Assembly: GCA_026395095.1 (NCBI GenBank) | Contig: JAPLZI010000064.1 | Span: 47,155 to 70,900, forward strand | Reading direction: 5' to 3' | DNA: 23,746 nucleotides | Source of the DNA: Candidatus Tayloriibacteriota bacterium | GTDB lineage: Bacteria > Patescibacteriota > Minisyncoccia > Phycocordibacterales > PALSA-1337 | In this document: positions 1 to 7,096 of the stretch, piece after piece | Layout: each line of letters opens with the position of its first letter | Numbering within the stretch: the first letter of the stretch is position 1 | The notes under the pieces: generated by a model | Told to the model about the DNA's origin: nothing | The model's input: the letters and a program-made list of their open reading frames with translations, nothing else | The model's database searches: none | Translations under genes and position numbers: made by a program

Positions 1-981
1 CTAAAACTTTTCAAACTCAATCCGAATGAATGGCATGTGAATGTCCAGCCTCTTTCAGGTTCGCCAGCAAATCTGGCTGTTTACACAGCTCTAGTTCCAC
101 AAGGGGGAAAGATCATGGGCATGTCCCTCGATCACGGTGGCCATCTGACCCACGGTCACAAAGTTTCCTTTACCGGAAAAGCCTGGACGCAGATACCGTA
201 TGGGATCGATTCGGTGACTGAGACAATAAATTACGATCAGATCCTGGAGCAGGCCGTGAATGAAAAGCCGAATATTATTGTGGCCGGTTATACGGCATAT
301 CCGCGTATCATTGATTGGCAGAAACTTCGCGGTACTGCCGATGCCGCTGGCGCGCTCCTCATGGTAGACATGTCACACATTGCCGGTCTTGTCGCCGGTC
401 AGGTCTATCCTTCGCCTTTTCCTTTTGCTGATGTCGTGACCACAACCACTCACAAGACCTTGCGCGGTCCTAGAGCAGCCATGATCTTCGTCAGGAAAGA
501 TGCACGCGAACTCGATAAGAAAATAGATAAGGCAGTCTTTCCAGGCCTCCAAGGCGGTCCACATATCAATCAGATTGCCGCTGTTGCGGTGGCACTCAAG
601 GAGGCAGACAGCGCTTCGTTCAAGAAATATGCATCGCAGGTTGTAAAAAATGCCAGCATTCTCGCCGAAGAACTCAAGAATCACGGTTGGCGAATCATTT
701 CAGGCGGTACTGATTCACACCTTATTCTCATGGATACTTGGATGAGCAATGTTATGAATGAGAAAGGTGCTGGAGGTGTTCCAGGAAAGATTGCAAGTGA
801 CAACCTAGAGAAGAACGGAATTATCGTAAATAAAAATGCAATTCCTTTTGATAGTCGGACGCCGATGGACCCATCAGGAATTCGATTGGGGACTGCGGCC
901 GAAACCACTCGGGGCAGGAAGGAGAAGGATTTCAAAAAGATCGCGGCGAGAATAGATCAGATCCTAAGGAAAAGTCGCTAG
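1..981 (+). CDS. glyA: serine hydroxymethyltransferase, 5'-truncated by window edge
   Basis: PLP enzyme that interconverts serine and glycine while loading one-carbon units on tetrahydrofolate; cytosolic. The frame is open from base 1 (LKLFKLNPNEWHVNVQ...), so the first ~90 residues lie outside the window and 326 residues are visible. Diagnostic family segments are NVQPLSGSPANLAVY, the DHGGHLTHG stretch, VDMSHIAGLVA, and the PLP-lysine motif TTTTHKTLRGPR with the Schiff-base Lys at 454-456. The C-terminal GIRLGTAAETTRGRKEKDF stretch matches the family end, so the 3' end is intact. Typical families read SHGGHLTHG and SGSQANMAVY; the small differences here are ordinary divergence. It is followed by a 321-nt gene-free stretch, so it probably ends a transcription unit, though no good plus-strand terminator is visible. 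Identification is firm. Confidence 0.97.
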   Translation, partial: LKLFKLNPNEWHVNVQPLSGSPANLAVYTALVPQGGKIMGMSLDHGGHLTHGHKVSFTGKAWTQIPYGIDSVTETINYDQILEQAVNEKPNIIVAGYTAYPRIIDWQKLRGTADAAGALLMVDMSHIAGLVAGQVYPSPFPFADVVTTTTHKTLRGPRAAMIFVRKDARELDKKIDKAVFPGLQGGPHINQIAAVAVALKEADSASFKKYASQVVKNASILAEELKNHGWRIISGGTDSHLILMDTWMSNVMNEKGAGGVPGKIASDNLEKNGIIVNKNAIPFDSRTPMDPSGIRLGTAAETTRGRKEKDFKKIAARIDQILRKSR

Positions 982-1023
982 AAGGAAAATAAGATTGGCA
1001 CTGAAAATTCGGGCAAACTAGGC

Positions 1024-1063
1024 AAAATAAAAAGGCGCAACAGCTTCGGATGAAGGTTGCGCC
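1024..1063 (-). terminator. intrinsic terminator, minus direction
   Basis: GGCGCAAC (1034-1041) pairs with GTTGCGCC (1056-1063). Inside it CTTC (1044-1047) pairs with GAAG (1052-1055), with a 2-nt bulge. On the minus strand the hairpin is followed at once by TTTTTATTTT (1024-1033). On the plus strand it is followed by GCGTGCCC with no U-run, so it works leftward only. It would stop a minus transcript before it enters glyA. Confidence 0.65.
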
Positions 1064-1069
1064 GCGTGC

Positions 1070-1103
1070 CCTGGGGGTGATGTTGGAGACCATCACCCCC
1101 AGG
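1070..1103. repeat. perfect 13-bp inverted repeat, 8-nt loop
   Basis: CCTGGGGGTGATG at 1070-1082 is exactly complementary to CATCACCCCCAGG at 1091-1103. There is no U-run on either side, so it is a stable RNA hairpin but not by itself an intrinsic terminator. It sits next to the minus-strand terminator. Confidence 0.8.
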
Positions 1104-1289
1104 AGCGGTGGGCGGATGATCCTAGGATTAACTCGGGGGCGTAGCCCTGCCGAGAATTCAGTGTTTTGACCCTTTTGGTGTTACCCTCAAGGGGTGGCGA
1201 CGTAACACTGTGATCCTATTGCGCTGTACCGAGTGTAGCTTAGCTCACTTATCAAGGAAAGTCAAATGGCGGGCTCGGCACGGCTCTGC

Positions 1290-1295
1290 TACAAT
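1290..1295 (+). promoter_or_regulatory. extended -10 box for argS, near-leaderless
   Basis: TACAAT preceded by TGC gives an extended -10 (TGnTACAAT). Seven nt separate it from the ATG at 1303, which puts the expected start of transcription within about 1 nt of the start codon. No clear -35 is seen at 17 bp. This supports the start at 1303 over upstream in-frame starts. Confidence 0.55.
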
Positions 1296-1302
1296 GTTTT
1301 TC

Positions 1303-3009
1303 ATGAAAGATGACCTCATTTTGCTTTTGTGTGGGATTTTCGTTTCGTTAGGCATAAAAGATGCCAAAATTTCGCTCGAATATCCGGAAAATTCTGACCA
1401 CGGTGATTTTTCGACGAACGCTGCGCTCGCTTATGCCAAAGAATTAAAAACGAGTCCCAAGGCGTTGGCAGAAAAAATAGTCTCTGGAATAAAGAACTCA
1501 TTGCCTGATTATGTGGAGAGTGTCGAGACCGCTGGCGCAGGTTTTATCAACTTTAAAATAAAATCAAAAGTAATAGCCGAGAAAGTTGTTGAGATTGCTG
1601 CAGGAGGTCTGGTCAAAGAGCCAAAAAGTTCAACAAAGAAGGTGATGATCGAATATACAGACCCGAATACATTCAAGGTTTTTCATATTGGTCATCTTAT
1701 GTCTAATGCGATTGGCGAATCACTCTCACGGCTCATCGAGTTTTCAGGATCAAAGGTCGTGCGAATGTGTTATCCGTCAGATATTGGGCTGCATATAGCG
1801 AAATCCGTCTGGGCAATAGACAAGAATTCAAGGGATTTTCCGAAGGATAGTGTCTCGATCCAAGAAAAAACTGCTTTCTTGGGAAAAATGTATGTCGAGG
1901 GTACGAAGGTCTACGATGCGGATCCTAACACCAAGGCGGAAATTGATAGGATCAATCGTGTTTTGTACGACAAAACCGATAAAAATGCCAATGGAATTTT
2001 TTTGAAGGGGAGGCAGTGGAGCCTCGAACATTTCGAGTTGTTATATAAAATTCTAGGTACGCATTTCGATGAGGTTATCTATGAGAGCGAGATGGCGCCG
2101 ATTGGGTTGGAATTAGTCCGTACGGATAAGAATAATGTTTTTGAGAAAAGCGAAGGGGCTGTTGTATTCAAGGGTGAAAAATTCGGTCTTCATACGCGAG
2201 TCTTCGTGAATTCACAGGGGCTGCCGACTTATGAAGCAAAGGAATTGGGCTTGAACATCACCAAGTTTGAAAAACATCCTGATGCAAAGATGTCTATAGT
2301 CATAACAGCTAGCGAACAAAATGATTATTTTAAAGTCTTAGCAAAAGTTCTAGCATTGATAGATGAAAAAGACGGCTCAAAACTTAAACATATTGGCCAT
2401 GGCATGATGCGCTTCGCTGATGGAAAAATGTCTTCGAGGACGGGAAATGTCATCACTGCTGATTCCTTGATTTCGGATCTAAAAGAAATGGCTTTGACCA
2501 AAATGGCCGACCGGAAATTTTCGGATAGTGATGCTGATCTTATTGCAGAACAGATCGCTGTTGCCGCGATCAAGTACACAGTTCTTCGTTCATCCGTCGG
2601 GAGCGATATTGTTTTTGATTCTATTGCCTCGGTTTCATTCGAGGGCGATTCGGGTCCATATCTGCAATATTCGGCTGTGCGGGCGAATTCGGTTTTGGAA
2701 AAGGCAAAAGATTTTAACAAGAATGCAGCGTCGAAAATTTTATTGCCGGAGAAAGTCGGCCTACTCGAACGATTGCTTGTGCGTTTTCCTGATGTCGCCA
2801 TTCGAGCTGCCCAAGAATTTTCGCCACAACAAGTCGCGGGGTACCTCATAAACCTGGCTGGTGCATTCAATGCTTATTATGGAACCACTCAGATCATCGA
2901 CGAAAAAGATCCGTTCTCGTCATACAGGCTCGCTCTCACTGAAGCATTTATTGCCACAATGACCAAAGGTCTCTGGCTTCTGGGTATCAAAGTCCCCCAA
3001 AAGATGTGA
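1303..3009 (+). CDS. argS: arginyl-tRNA synthetase
   Basis: Class I aminoacyl-tRNA synthetase that charges tRNA-Arg; cytosolic. With the start at 1303 (MKDDLILLL) the protein is 568 aa. Visible in order: a short N-terminal tRNA-contact domain with the DHGDFSTNAAL segment, HIGH as HIGH at residues 128-131, KMSKS-like KMSSRTGN from residue 375, and a C-terminal DALR-type anticodon-binding helix bundle ending LWLLGIKVPQKM. The frame is open upstream to an ATG at 1210, but those 31 codons overlap the promoter and look unlike the family, so I reject them. An in-frame ATG at 1294 overlaps the -10 box. The -10 of ileS begins just after the TGA stop. Confidence 0.96.
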   Translation: MKDDLILLLCGIFVSLGIKDAKISLEYPENSDHGDFSTNAALAYAKELKTSPKALAEKIVSGIKNSLPDYVESVETAGAGFINFKIKSKVIAEKVVEIAAGGLVKEPKSSTKKVMIEYTDPNTFKVFHIGHLMSNAIGESLSRLIEFSGSKVVRMCYPSDIGLHIAKSVWAIDKNSRDFPKDSVSIQEKTAFLGKMYVEGTKVYDADPNTKAEIDRINRVLYDKTDKNANGIFLKGRQWSLEHFELLYKILGTHFDEVIYESEMAPIGLELVRTDKNNVFEKSEGAVVFKGEKFGLHTRVFVNSQGLPTYEAKELGLNITKFEKHPDAKMSIVITASEQNDYFKVLAKVLALIDEKDGSKLKHIGHGMMRFADGKMSSRTGNVITADSLISDLKEMALTKMADRKFSDSDADLIAEQIAVAAIKYTVLRSSVGSDIVFDSIASVSFEGDSGPYLQYSAVRANSVLEKAKDFNKNAASKILLPEKVGLLERLLVRFPDVAIRAAQEFSPQQVAGYLINLAGAFNAYYGTTQIIDEKDPFSSYRLALTEAFIATMTKGLWLLGIKVPQKM

Positions 3010-3015
3010 TAGAAT
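3010..3015 (+). promoter_or_regulatory. extended -10 box for ileS
   Basis: TAGAAT preceded by TGA (TGnTAGAAT) lies immediately after and partly over the argS stop. Ten nt separate it from the ileS ATG, so the predicted leader is only about 3-4 nt and has no Shine-Dalgarno. Readthrough from argS is also possible. Confidence 0.45.
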
Positions 3016-3025
3016 AGGCTTAATT

Positions 3026-6000
3026 ATGGAAAAGGAAGAAAAAAGTCCCCACGCCCTTCGGGAAGAACGAATCCTGAAATTCTGGCAAGAAAAAGGAATT
3101 TTCGGTAAATCCCTCGAAAAGAACAAGAATTCCGGAAAGGAATTCGTTTTTTACGAAGGGCCGCCTACCGCCAACGGCCGGCCTGGCATCCATCACATGG
3201 AAGCGCGTGCTTTCAAAGATGCGATCCCGCGATACAAGACGATGCGCGGTTTTAATATGCGTCGAAAGGGTGGGTGGGACACACATGGTTTGCCAGTGGA
3301 ATTGCAGGTAGAAAAGGAGCTAGGTTTCAAGTCAAAAAAAGATATTGAAAATTTTGGCATTGCCGCCTTCAATGAAAAGTGTAAGGCAAGCGTCTGGACC
3401 TACATGCACGAATGGGAAGAGTTCACGAATCGAATGGGTTATTGGGTGGACCTCAAGGATCCATATGTTACTTATTATCCAAAATATATTGAGTCTCTCT
3501 GGAATATCATAAAGACGGTTGAAGATAGGGGGTTGCTCTATAAGGATTACAAGGTTGTGCCATGGTGTCCGCGCTGTGGAACAGGTCTATCCTCGCATGA
3601 ATTGGCACAGGGCTATGCAGATGTAAAAGACTTAGCTGTGACGGTTAAGTTCAAGCTTAAGCCTGGGCAAAAAATAGGCACGGCCGTCAGTGAGTCAGTA
3701 GCTAGTCGTTATACCATATATGGTATAACGTGGACGACCACACCTTGGACCCTGCCTGGTAATGTTGGTTTGGCGGTGGGCGAGAATATTGACTATGTGC
3801 AGATCAAACTCAGTTCAGGTCCTTCGGAGTCACTTATATTAGCGAAGACTAGACTTTCAGTGATAAAGGACCCTTATGAGATTGAACGAGAATTCAAAGG
3901 CAAGGATCTTGTCGGTCTCGAATATGAGCCGCTCTACCCATTTCTCCGCGATAATATTTCTGGGGCGGAAAAAGACAAACTAAAAAATGCCTACAAAATA
4001 TACGCGGCCGATTTTGTTACGACCGAGGATGGCACAGGGGTGGTCCATACTGCTGTCATGTACGGTCAAGACGACTTTGTTCTGGGAACGAAAGTCGGTT
4101 TGCCCAAGTATCATCTAGTAAATGAAGATGGAACTTTCAGGAAGGAGGCGGGTTTTCTCGCTGGTTTGCCTGTCAAAGATGAGAACACAGATGTTGCCAT
4201 CATCAAGGATCTGGCGGCCCGCGGATTGCTTTTTCACAAGGAAAAACACGAGCACAGCTATCCATTTTGCTGGCGTTGCAAAACTCCGCTTATATATTTT
4301 GCCCGTGATTCCTGGTATATACGCATGTCGGATTTACGGAAGGATCTGATCAAAGAAAATGAAAGCATCCATTGGGAACCTGAACACATCAGAGATGGTC
4401 GTTTCGGCGAATGGCTGCGCGAGGTAAAAGATTGGGCGATTTCTAGGGAACGCTATTGGGGAACACCTCTCCCTGTATGGATCTGTGAGAAATGCGGCAA
4501 AAAGAAGGTTGTTGGCTCGATCGCGGATGTCTCGAAAAAGCCATGCAACACTTATTATGTGATGCGTCACGGCGAAGCAGAAAATAATGTTAAGGAAGTT
4601 CTTAATTCCCAGGACAAAGATATTCACCATCTTACTAACAAAGGGAAGGAGCAGGTGCAGAAAGCCATGAAAACTTTGGCGGGGATGCATATAGATGTCA
4701 TCTACACATCGTCATTTGCGCGCGCTAGAGAGACGGCGGCGATGCTGGAGAAAAGCCTTGGCTGTCCCCGTATCCAGGTGATTGAGGACGACCGTTTGCA
4801 TGAGTTTGAAGTCGGCGGGGAGTGGGAAGGTAAAAATGTCGAAGAATTTGGAAAAGAATTTCCATGGTCTGAACGCTTTAAAAAGGTGCCTAACGGCGGC
4901 GAACTATACGGTGCAGTCAAAAAGAGGGTTGGGGACTTCCTGTATGACATGGAAAAAAGTTACGAAGGAAAGACGATTCTCGTGATCACCCACGCAACTC
5001 CGGCCATGATGCTTCTTGCCGCAGCTCGAGGCTTCGACAACGCGCGTTCGCTCCAAAGCGAGATGGAGTCCTATATCGGAAATGCCGAAGTCAGAAAGGT
5101 TGATTTTTCCATCTTGCCGCACAATTCTGAATACGAGCTCGATCTCCATAAGCCTTACATAGACGAGGTCAAACTCGAATGTGCTTGCGGCGGAGTTATG
5201 AGCCGCGTCAAAGAAGTCATGGATGTCTGGTTTGATTCCGGCGCTATGCCATTTGCTCAAGATCACTATCCGTTTGAGATCGGAAAAAAAGGTTTGTTTG
5301 GTTTTTCAGGAAAACAGAAGCTTGCTTATCCCGCCGACTTTATTTCCGAGGCAATAGATCAGACGCGAGGTTGGTTCTATACTCTGCACGCTATTGGAGT
5401 CCTCATGGGCAAGGGTAAGGCCTTCAAGAATGTTATTTGTCTCGGACATATTCTGGATCCAGAAGGCAAGAAGATGTCGAAGTCTATTGGCAATGTTGTC
5501 GACCCTTGGAAAGCGATGAATAAATATGGCGCCGATGCTCTGCGTTTCTGGATGTACTCCATCAACCAGCCGGGCGAGTCAAAGAATTTTGATGTCAAGA
5601 CAGTCGACGATGTCATAAGGAAAGTTTTCAACCTAGCCGCGAATGTCACGACTTTTTATAAAACTTATGCGATCGATGAAGTCAAAGCTTCTGGAGGGTC
5701 GACGAACGTATTGGATATGTGGATTGTCGCCAGGCTCAATGAACTTGTCCTGAATGTAACCTCCAATCTCGATAAATATGTTTTGCTTGAACCGACTCGG
5801 GCTATCAGGGACTTTGTCGCTGATTTGTCGCAATGGTATCTCCGTCGTTCGCGTGACCGTTTCAAAAATGAGGGAAAAGATAAGTTAGAGGCTTTGCAGA
5901 CAACGAAGTATGTGATTTTAACTCTTTCGAAAATAATGGCACCGTTTACGCCATTCTTTGCCGAAGAGCTCTATGGTGAAGTGGGGGAGGAGAAAGAAAG

Positions 6001-6490
6001 CGTCCATCTAGAAGATTGGCCAGCGCTGGGAAATGTGGACAAGAATATCATTGCTGATATGGAGCTCGTGAGAAAAGTTAGCTCGCTCGGTCTTGATGCC
6101 CGGATGACGGCCAAGATAAACGTCAGGCAACCTCTCCAAAAACTGATCGTTAAGGACGAGAAAGTTAAAAAGCTAAGTTCTGAACTTCTCGGATTGATAA
6201 GGGATGAGGTAAATGTAAAAGAAATCGTATTTGATTCGGCACAGGCGCAGGAAGTATCTTTGGATCTAAACATTTCTGCGGAGCTCAAGGAGGAAGGTGA
6301 ACTTCGAGAACTGTTACGAAAAATACAAGATCTGCGCAAGGAAAAAGGCCTTTCAATAAAAGACCAGGCAGTGCTAGTTGCCACGAATGACCTACGAAGC
6401 TTGATTACAAAATACGAAAAGAATATAAAAAGTTCAACGAACCTTAGTGCAATTGAATTTGGTGAGACGCTTGGCCTGAAGGGGTTGTAA
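3026..6490 (+). CDS. ileS: isoleucyl-tRNA synthetase with inserted histidine-phosphatase domain
   Basis: Class I synthetase charging tRNA-Ile, 1154 aa. The HIGH signature is PGIHH (53-57), the form I associate with type-2 (archaeal/eukaryotic-like) IleRS. The CP1 editing region with WTTTPWTLPGN follows, then Cys pairs (WCPRCG, C487-x2-C490), DVWFDSGAMPFAQ, KMSKS at 816-820, and a C-terminal anticodon-binding region. Between C490 and the partner cysteines C719/C721, where the family normally has some tens of residues, lies a complete histidine-phosphatase domain, about residues 509-690 (nt 4550-5095). It has the RHG motif at 514-516 with nucleophile H515, an SSFARARETA arginine segment, HEFEVGGEWEG acid region and the second histidine in VITHATPAMM (H656). 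The frame is continuous through both junctions, so this is a fusion and not a frameshift artefact. recO follows 3 nt after the stop. Confidence 0.96.
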   Translation: MEKEEKSPHALREERILKFWQEKGIFGKSLEKNKNSGKEFVFYEGPPTANGRPGIHHMEARAFKDAIPRYKTMRGFNMRRKGGWDTHGLPVELQVEKELGFKSKKDIENFGIAAFNEKCKASVWTYMHEWEEFTNRMGYWVDLKDPYVTYYPKYIESLWNIIKTVEDRGLLYKDYKVVPWCPRCGTGLSSHELAQGYADVKDLAVTVKFKLKPGQKIGTAVSESVASRYTIYGITWTTTPWTLPGNVGLAVGENIDYVQIKLSSGPSESLILAKTRLSVIKDPYEIEREFKGKDLVGLEYEPLYPFLRDNISGAEKDKLKNAYKIYAADFVTTEDGTGVVHTAVMYGQDDFVLGTKVGLPKYHLVNEDGTFRKEAGFLAGLPVKDENTDVAIIKDLAARGLLFHKEKHEHSYPFCWRCKTPLIYFARDSWYIRMSDLRKDLIKENESIHWEPEHIRDGRFGEWLREVKDWAISRERYWGTPLPVWICEKCGKKKVVGSIADVSKKPCNTYYVMRHGEAENNVKEVLNSQDKDIHHLTNKGKEQVQKAMKTLAGMHIDVIYTSSFARARETAAMLEKSLGCPRIQVIEDDRLHEFEVGGEWEGKNVEEFGKEFPWSERFKKVPNGGELYGAVKKRVGDFLYDMEKSYEGKTILVITHATPAMMLLAAARGFDNARSLQSEMESYIGNAEVRKVDFSILPHNSEYELDLHKPYIDEVKLECACGGVMSRVKEVMDVWFDSGAMPFAQDHYPFEIGKKGLFGFSGKQKLAYPADFISEAIDQTRGWFYTLHAIGVLMGKGKAFKNVICLGHILDPEGKKMSKSIGNVVDPWKAMNKYGADALRFWMYSINQPGESKNFDVKTVDDVIRKVFNLAANVTTFYKTYAIDEVKASGGSTNVLDMWIVARLNELVLNVTSNLDKYVLLEPTRAIRDFVADLSQWYLRRSRDRFKNEGKDKLEALQTTKYVILTLSKIMAPFTPFFAEELYGEVGEEKESVHLEDWPALGNVDKNIIADMELVRKVSSLGLDARMTAKINVRQPLQKLIVKDEKVKKLSSELLGLIRDEVNVKEIVFDSAQAQEVSLDLNISAELKEEGELRELLRKIQDLRKEKGLSIKDQAVLVATNDLRSLITKYEKNIKSSTNLSAIEFGETLGLKGL
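3707..3730. repeat. 24-bp perfect palindrome inside ileS
   Basis: CGTTATACCATA (3707-3718) is the exact reverse complement of the next 12 bases (3719-3730), with no loop. It encodes SRYTIYGI just before the conserved WTTTPWTLPGN block. A perfect 24-bp dyad is rare by chance in a window of this size. Confidence 0.85.
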
Positions 6491-6493
6491 CAT

Positions 6494-7084
6494 ATGTATT
6501 CCATACACACAACACCTGGATTCGTGATCGATTCGCAGCCATATAGTGAAGCGGGCAAGATATTGTCGTTGTTCACTCGTGACTTCGGTTTGGTAAAGGC
6601 CGTCGCCCAGGGAATACGTTTGGAAAAATCAAAGCTTAGATATTTCACACAGGATTACTCGATGGGCGTTTATTCGCTTGTTCGGGGTAAGGAATTTTGG
6701 CGTCTGACAAGCACGCAGGATAACAATAATGGTGGCCAAGGATTGGCAAAATCAGAAATTGCAGTACGAATAGGGTTGCTCCTTAAGCGCTTTTTGAACG
6801 GTGAGGAGCCACATCATGAACTATTTAACTGCGTCGAATCGTTGACAGCTTTTCTTGCTAATAATCAGGGTTTGACTACGGAGGAGTTAAGAACCTTCGA
6901 ATCGCTTGGCGTTTTTATGATCTTGAAAAATATGGGATATGTTGGTGATGACGCCGATTTGGCGTCTGTTATGGGTTCAGAAAATCCAAGTGACATAAAC
7001 CGAACATTACTCGCGAAAATCTCTAAAAAAAGGACTATTATTAATCAACACATAAACAAGGCCCTGAAAGAAAGCCATTTGTAG
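6494..7084 (+). CDS. recO: DNA repair protein RecO, short form
   Basis: RecF-pathway mediator that helps load RecA on SSB-coated DNA and anneals strands. The N-terminal OB-fold is clear: HTTPGFVIDSQPYSEAGKILSLFTRDFGLVKAVAQGIR and the SKLR segment. A helical part follows. At 196 aa it is shorter than the common ~240-aa form and lacks the CxxC...CxxC zinc finger (only one Cys is present), a reduction that fits CPR genomes. The ATG is 3 nt after the ileS stop, which suggests translational coupling; I see no separate promoter. Its stop overlaps the promoter of the next gene. recA and ssb, its partners, lie about 9 kb downstream in this window. The N-terminal assignment is good; the C-terminal half is divergent. 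Confidence 0.85.
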   Translation: MYSIHTTPGFVIDSQPYSEAGKILSLFTRDFGLVKAVAQGIRLEKSKLRYFTQDYSMGVYSLVRGKEFWRLTSTQDNNNGGQGLAKSEIAVRIGLLLKRFLNGEEPHHELFNCVESLTAFLANNQGLTTEELRTFESLGVFMILKNMGYVGDDADLASVMGSENPSDINRTLLAKISKKRTIINQHINKALKESHL

Positions 7085-7090
7085 TATAAT
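7085..7090 (+). promoter_or_regulatory. -10 box TATAAT, leaderless architecture
   Basis: A consensus TATAAT begins right after the recO stop and ends exactly 6 nt before the ATG at 7097, which places the A of ATG at the expected +1. No convincing -35. Confidence 0.6.
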
Positions 7091-7096
7091 CATAGA

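Larger units (their letters stand above)
1024..1210 (-). ncRNA. candidate structured small RNA on the minus strand (gene-free stretch 982-1302)
   Basis: No protein gene can be supported between glyA and argS. Read on the minus strand, this stretch has four hairpins in series: GTGTTAC/GTAACAC (1179-1207 region), CTCGG/CCGAG with an inner GGG/CCC (1132-1154 region), a perfect 13-bp stem (1070-1103), and a terminal hairpin at 1034-1063 followed by TTTTTATTTT. The last is a textbook intrinsic terminator only in the minus direction, so something is transcribed leftward into it. The only ATG in the minus frames there (near 1083) would read through the terminator. I see no convincing minus promoter: TTGACT lies at 1262-1267, but the TACACT at 1233-1238 is 22 nt away. 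I do not recognise the RNA family. The 5' boundary is a guess. Confidence 0.35.

Noticed and set aside
1070..1103. 13-bp hairpin as glyA terminator
   Set aside because: It has no U-run on the plus side; only the neighbouring hairpin has one, on the minus strand.
1210..1302. Upstream in-frame extension of argS
   Set aside because: It overlaps the extended -10 and encodes residues unlike any ArgRS N-terminus; the start at 1303 fits both promoter and family.
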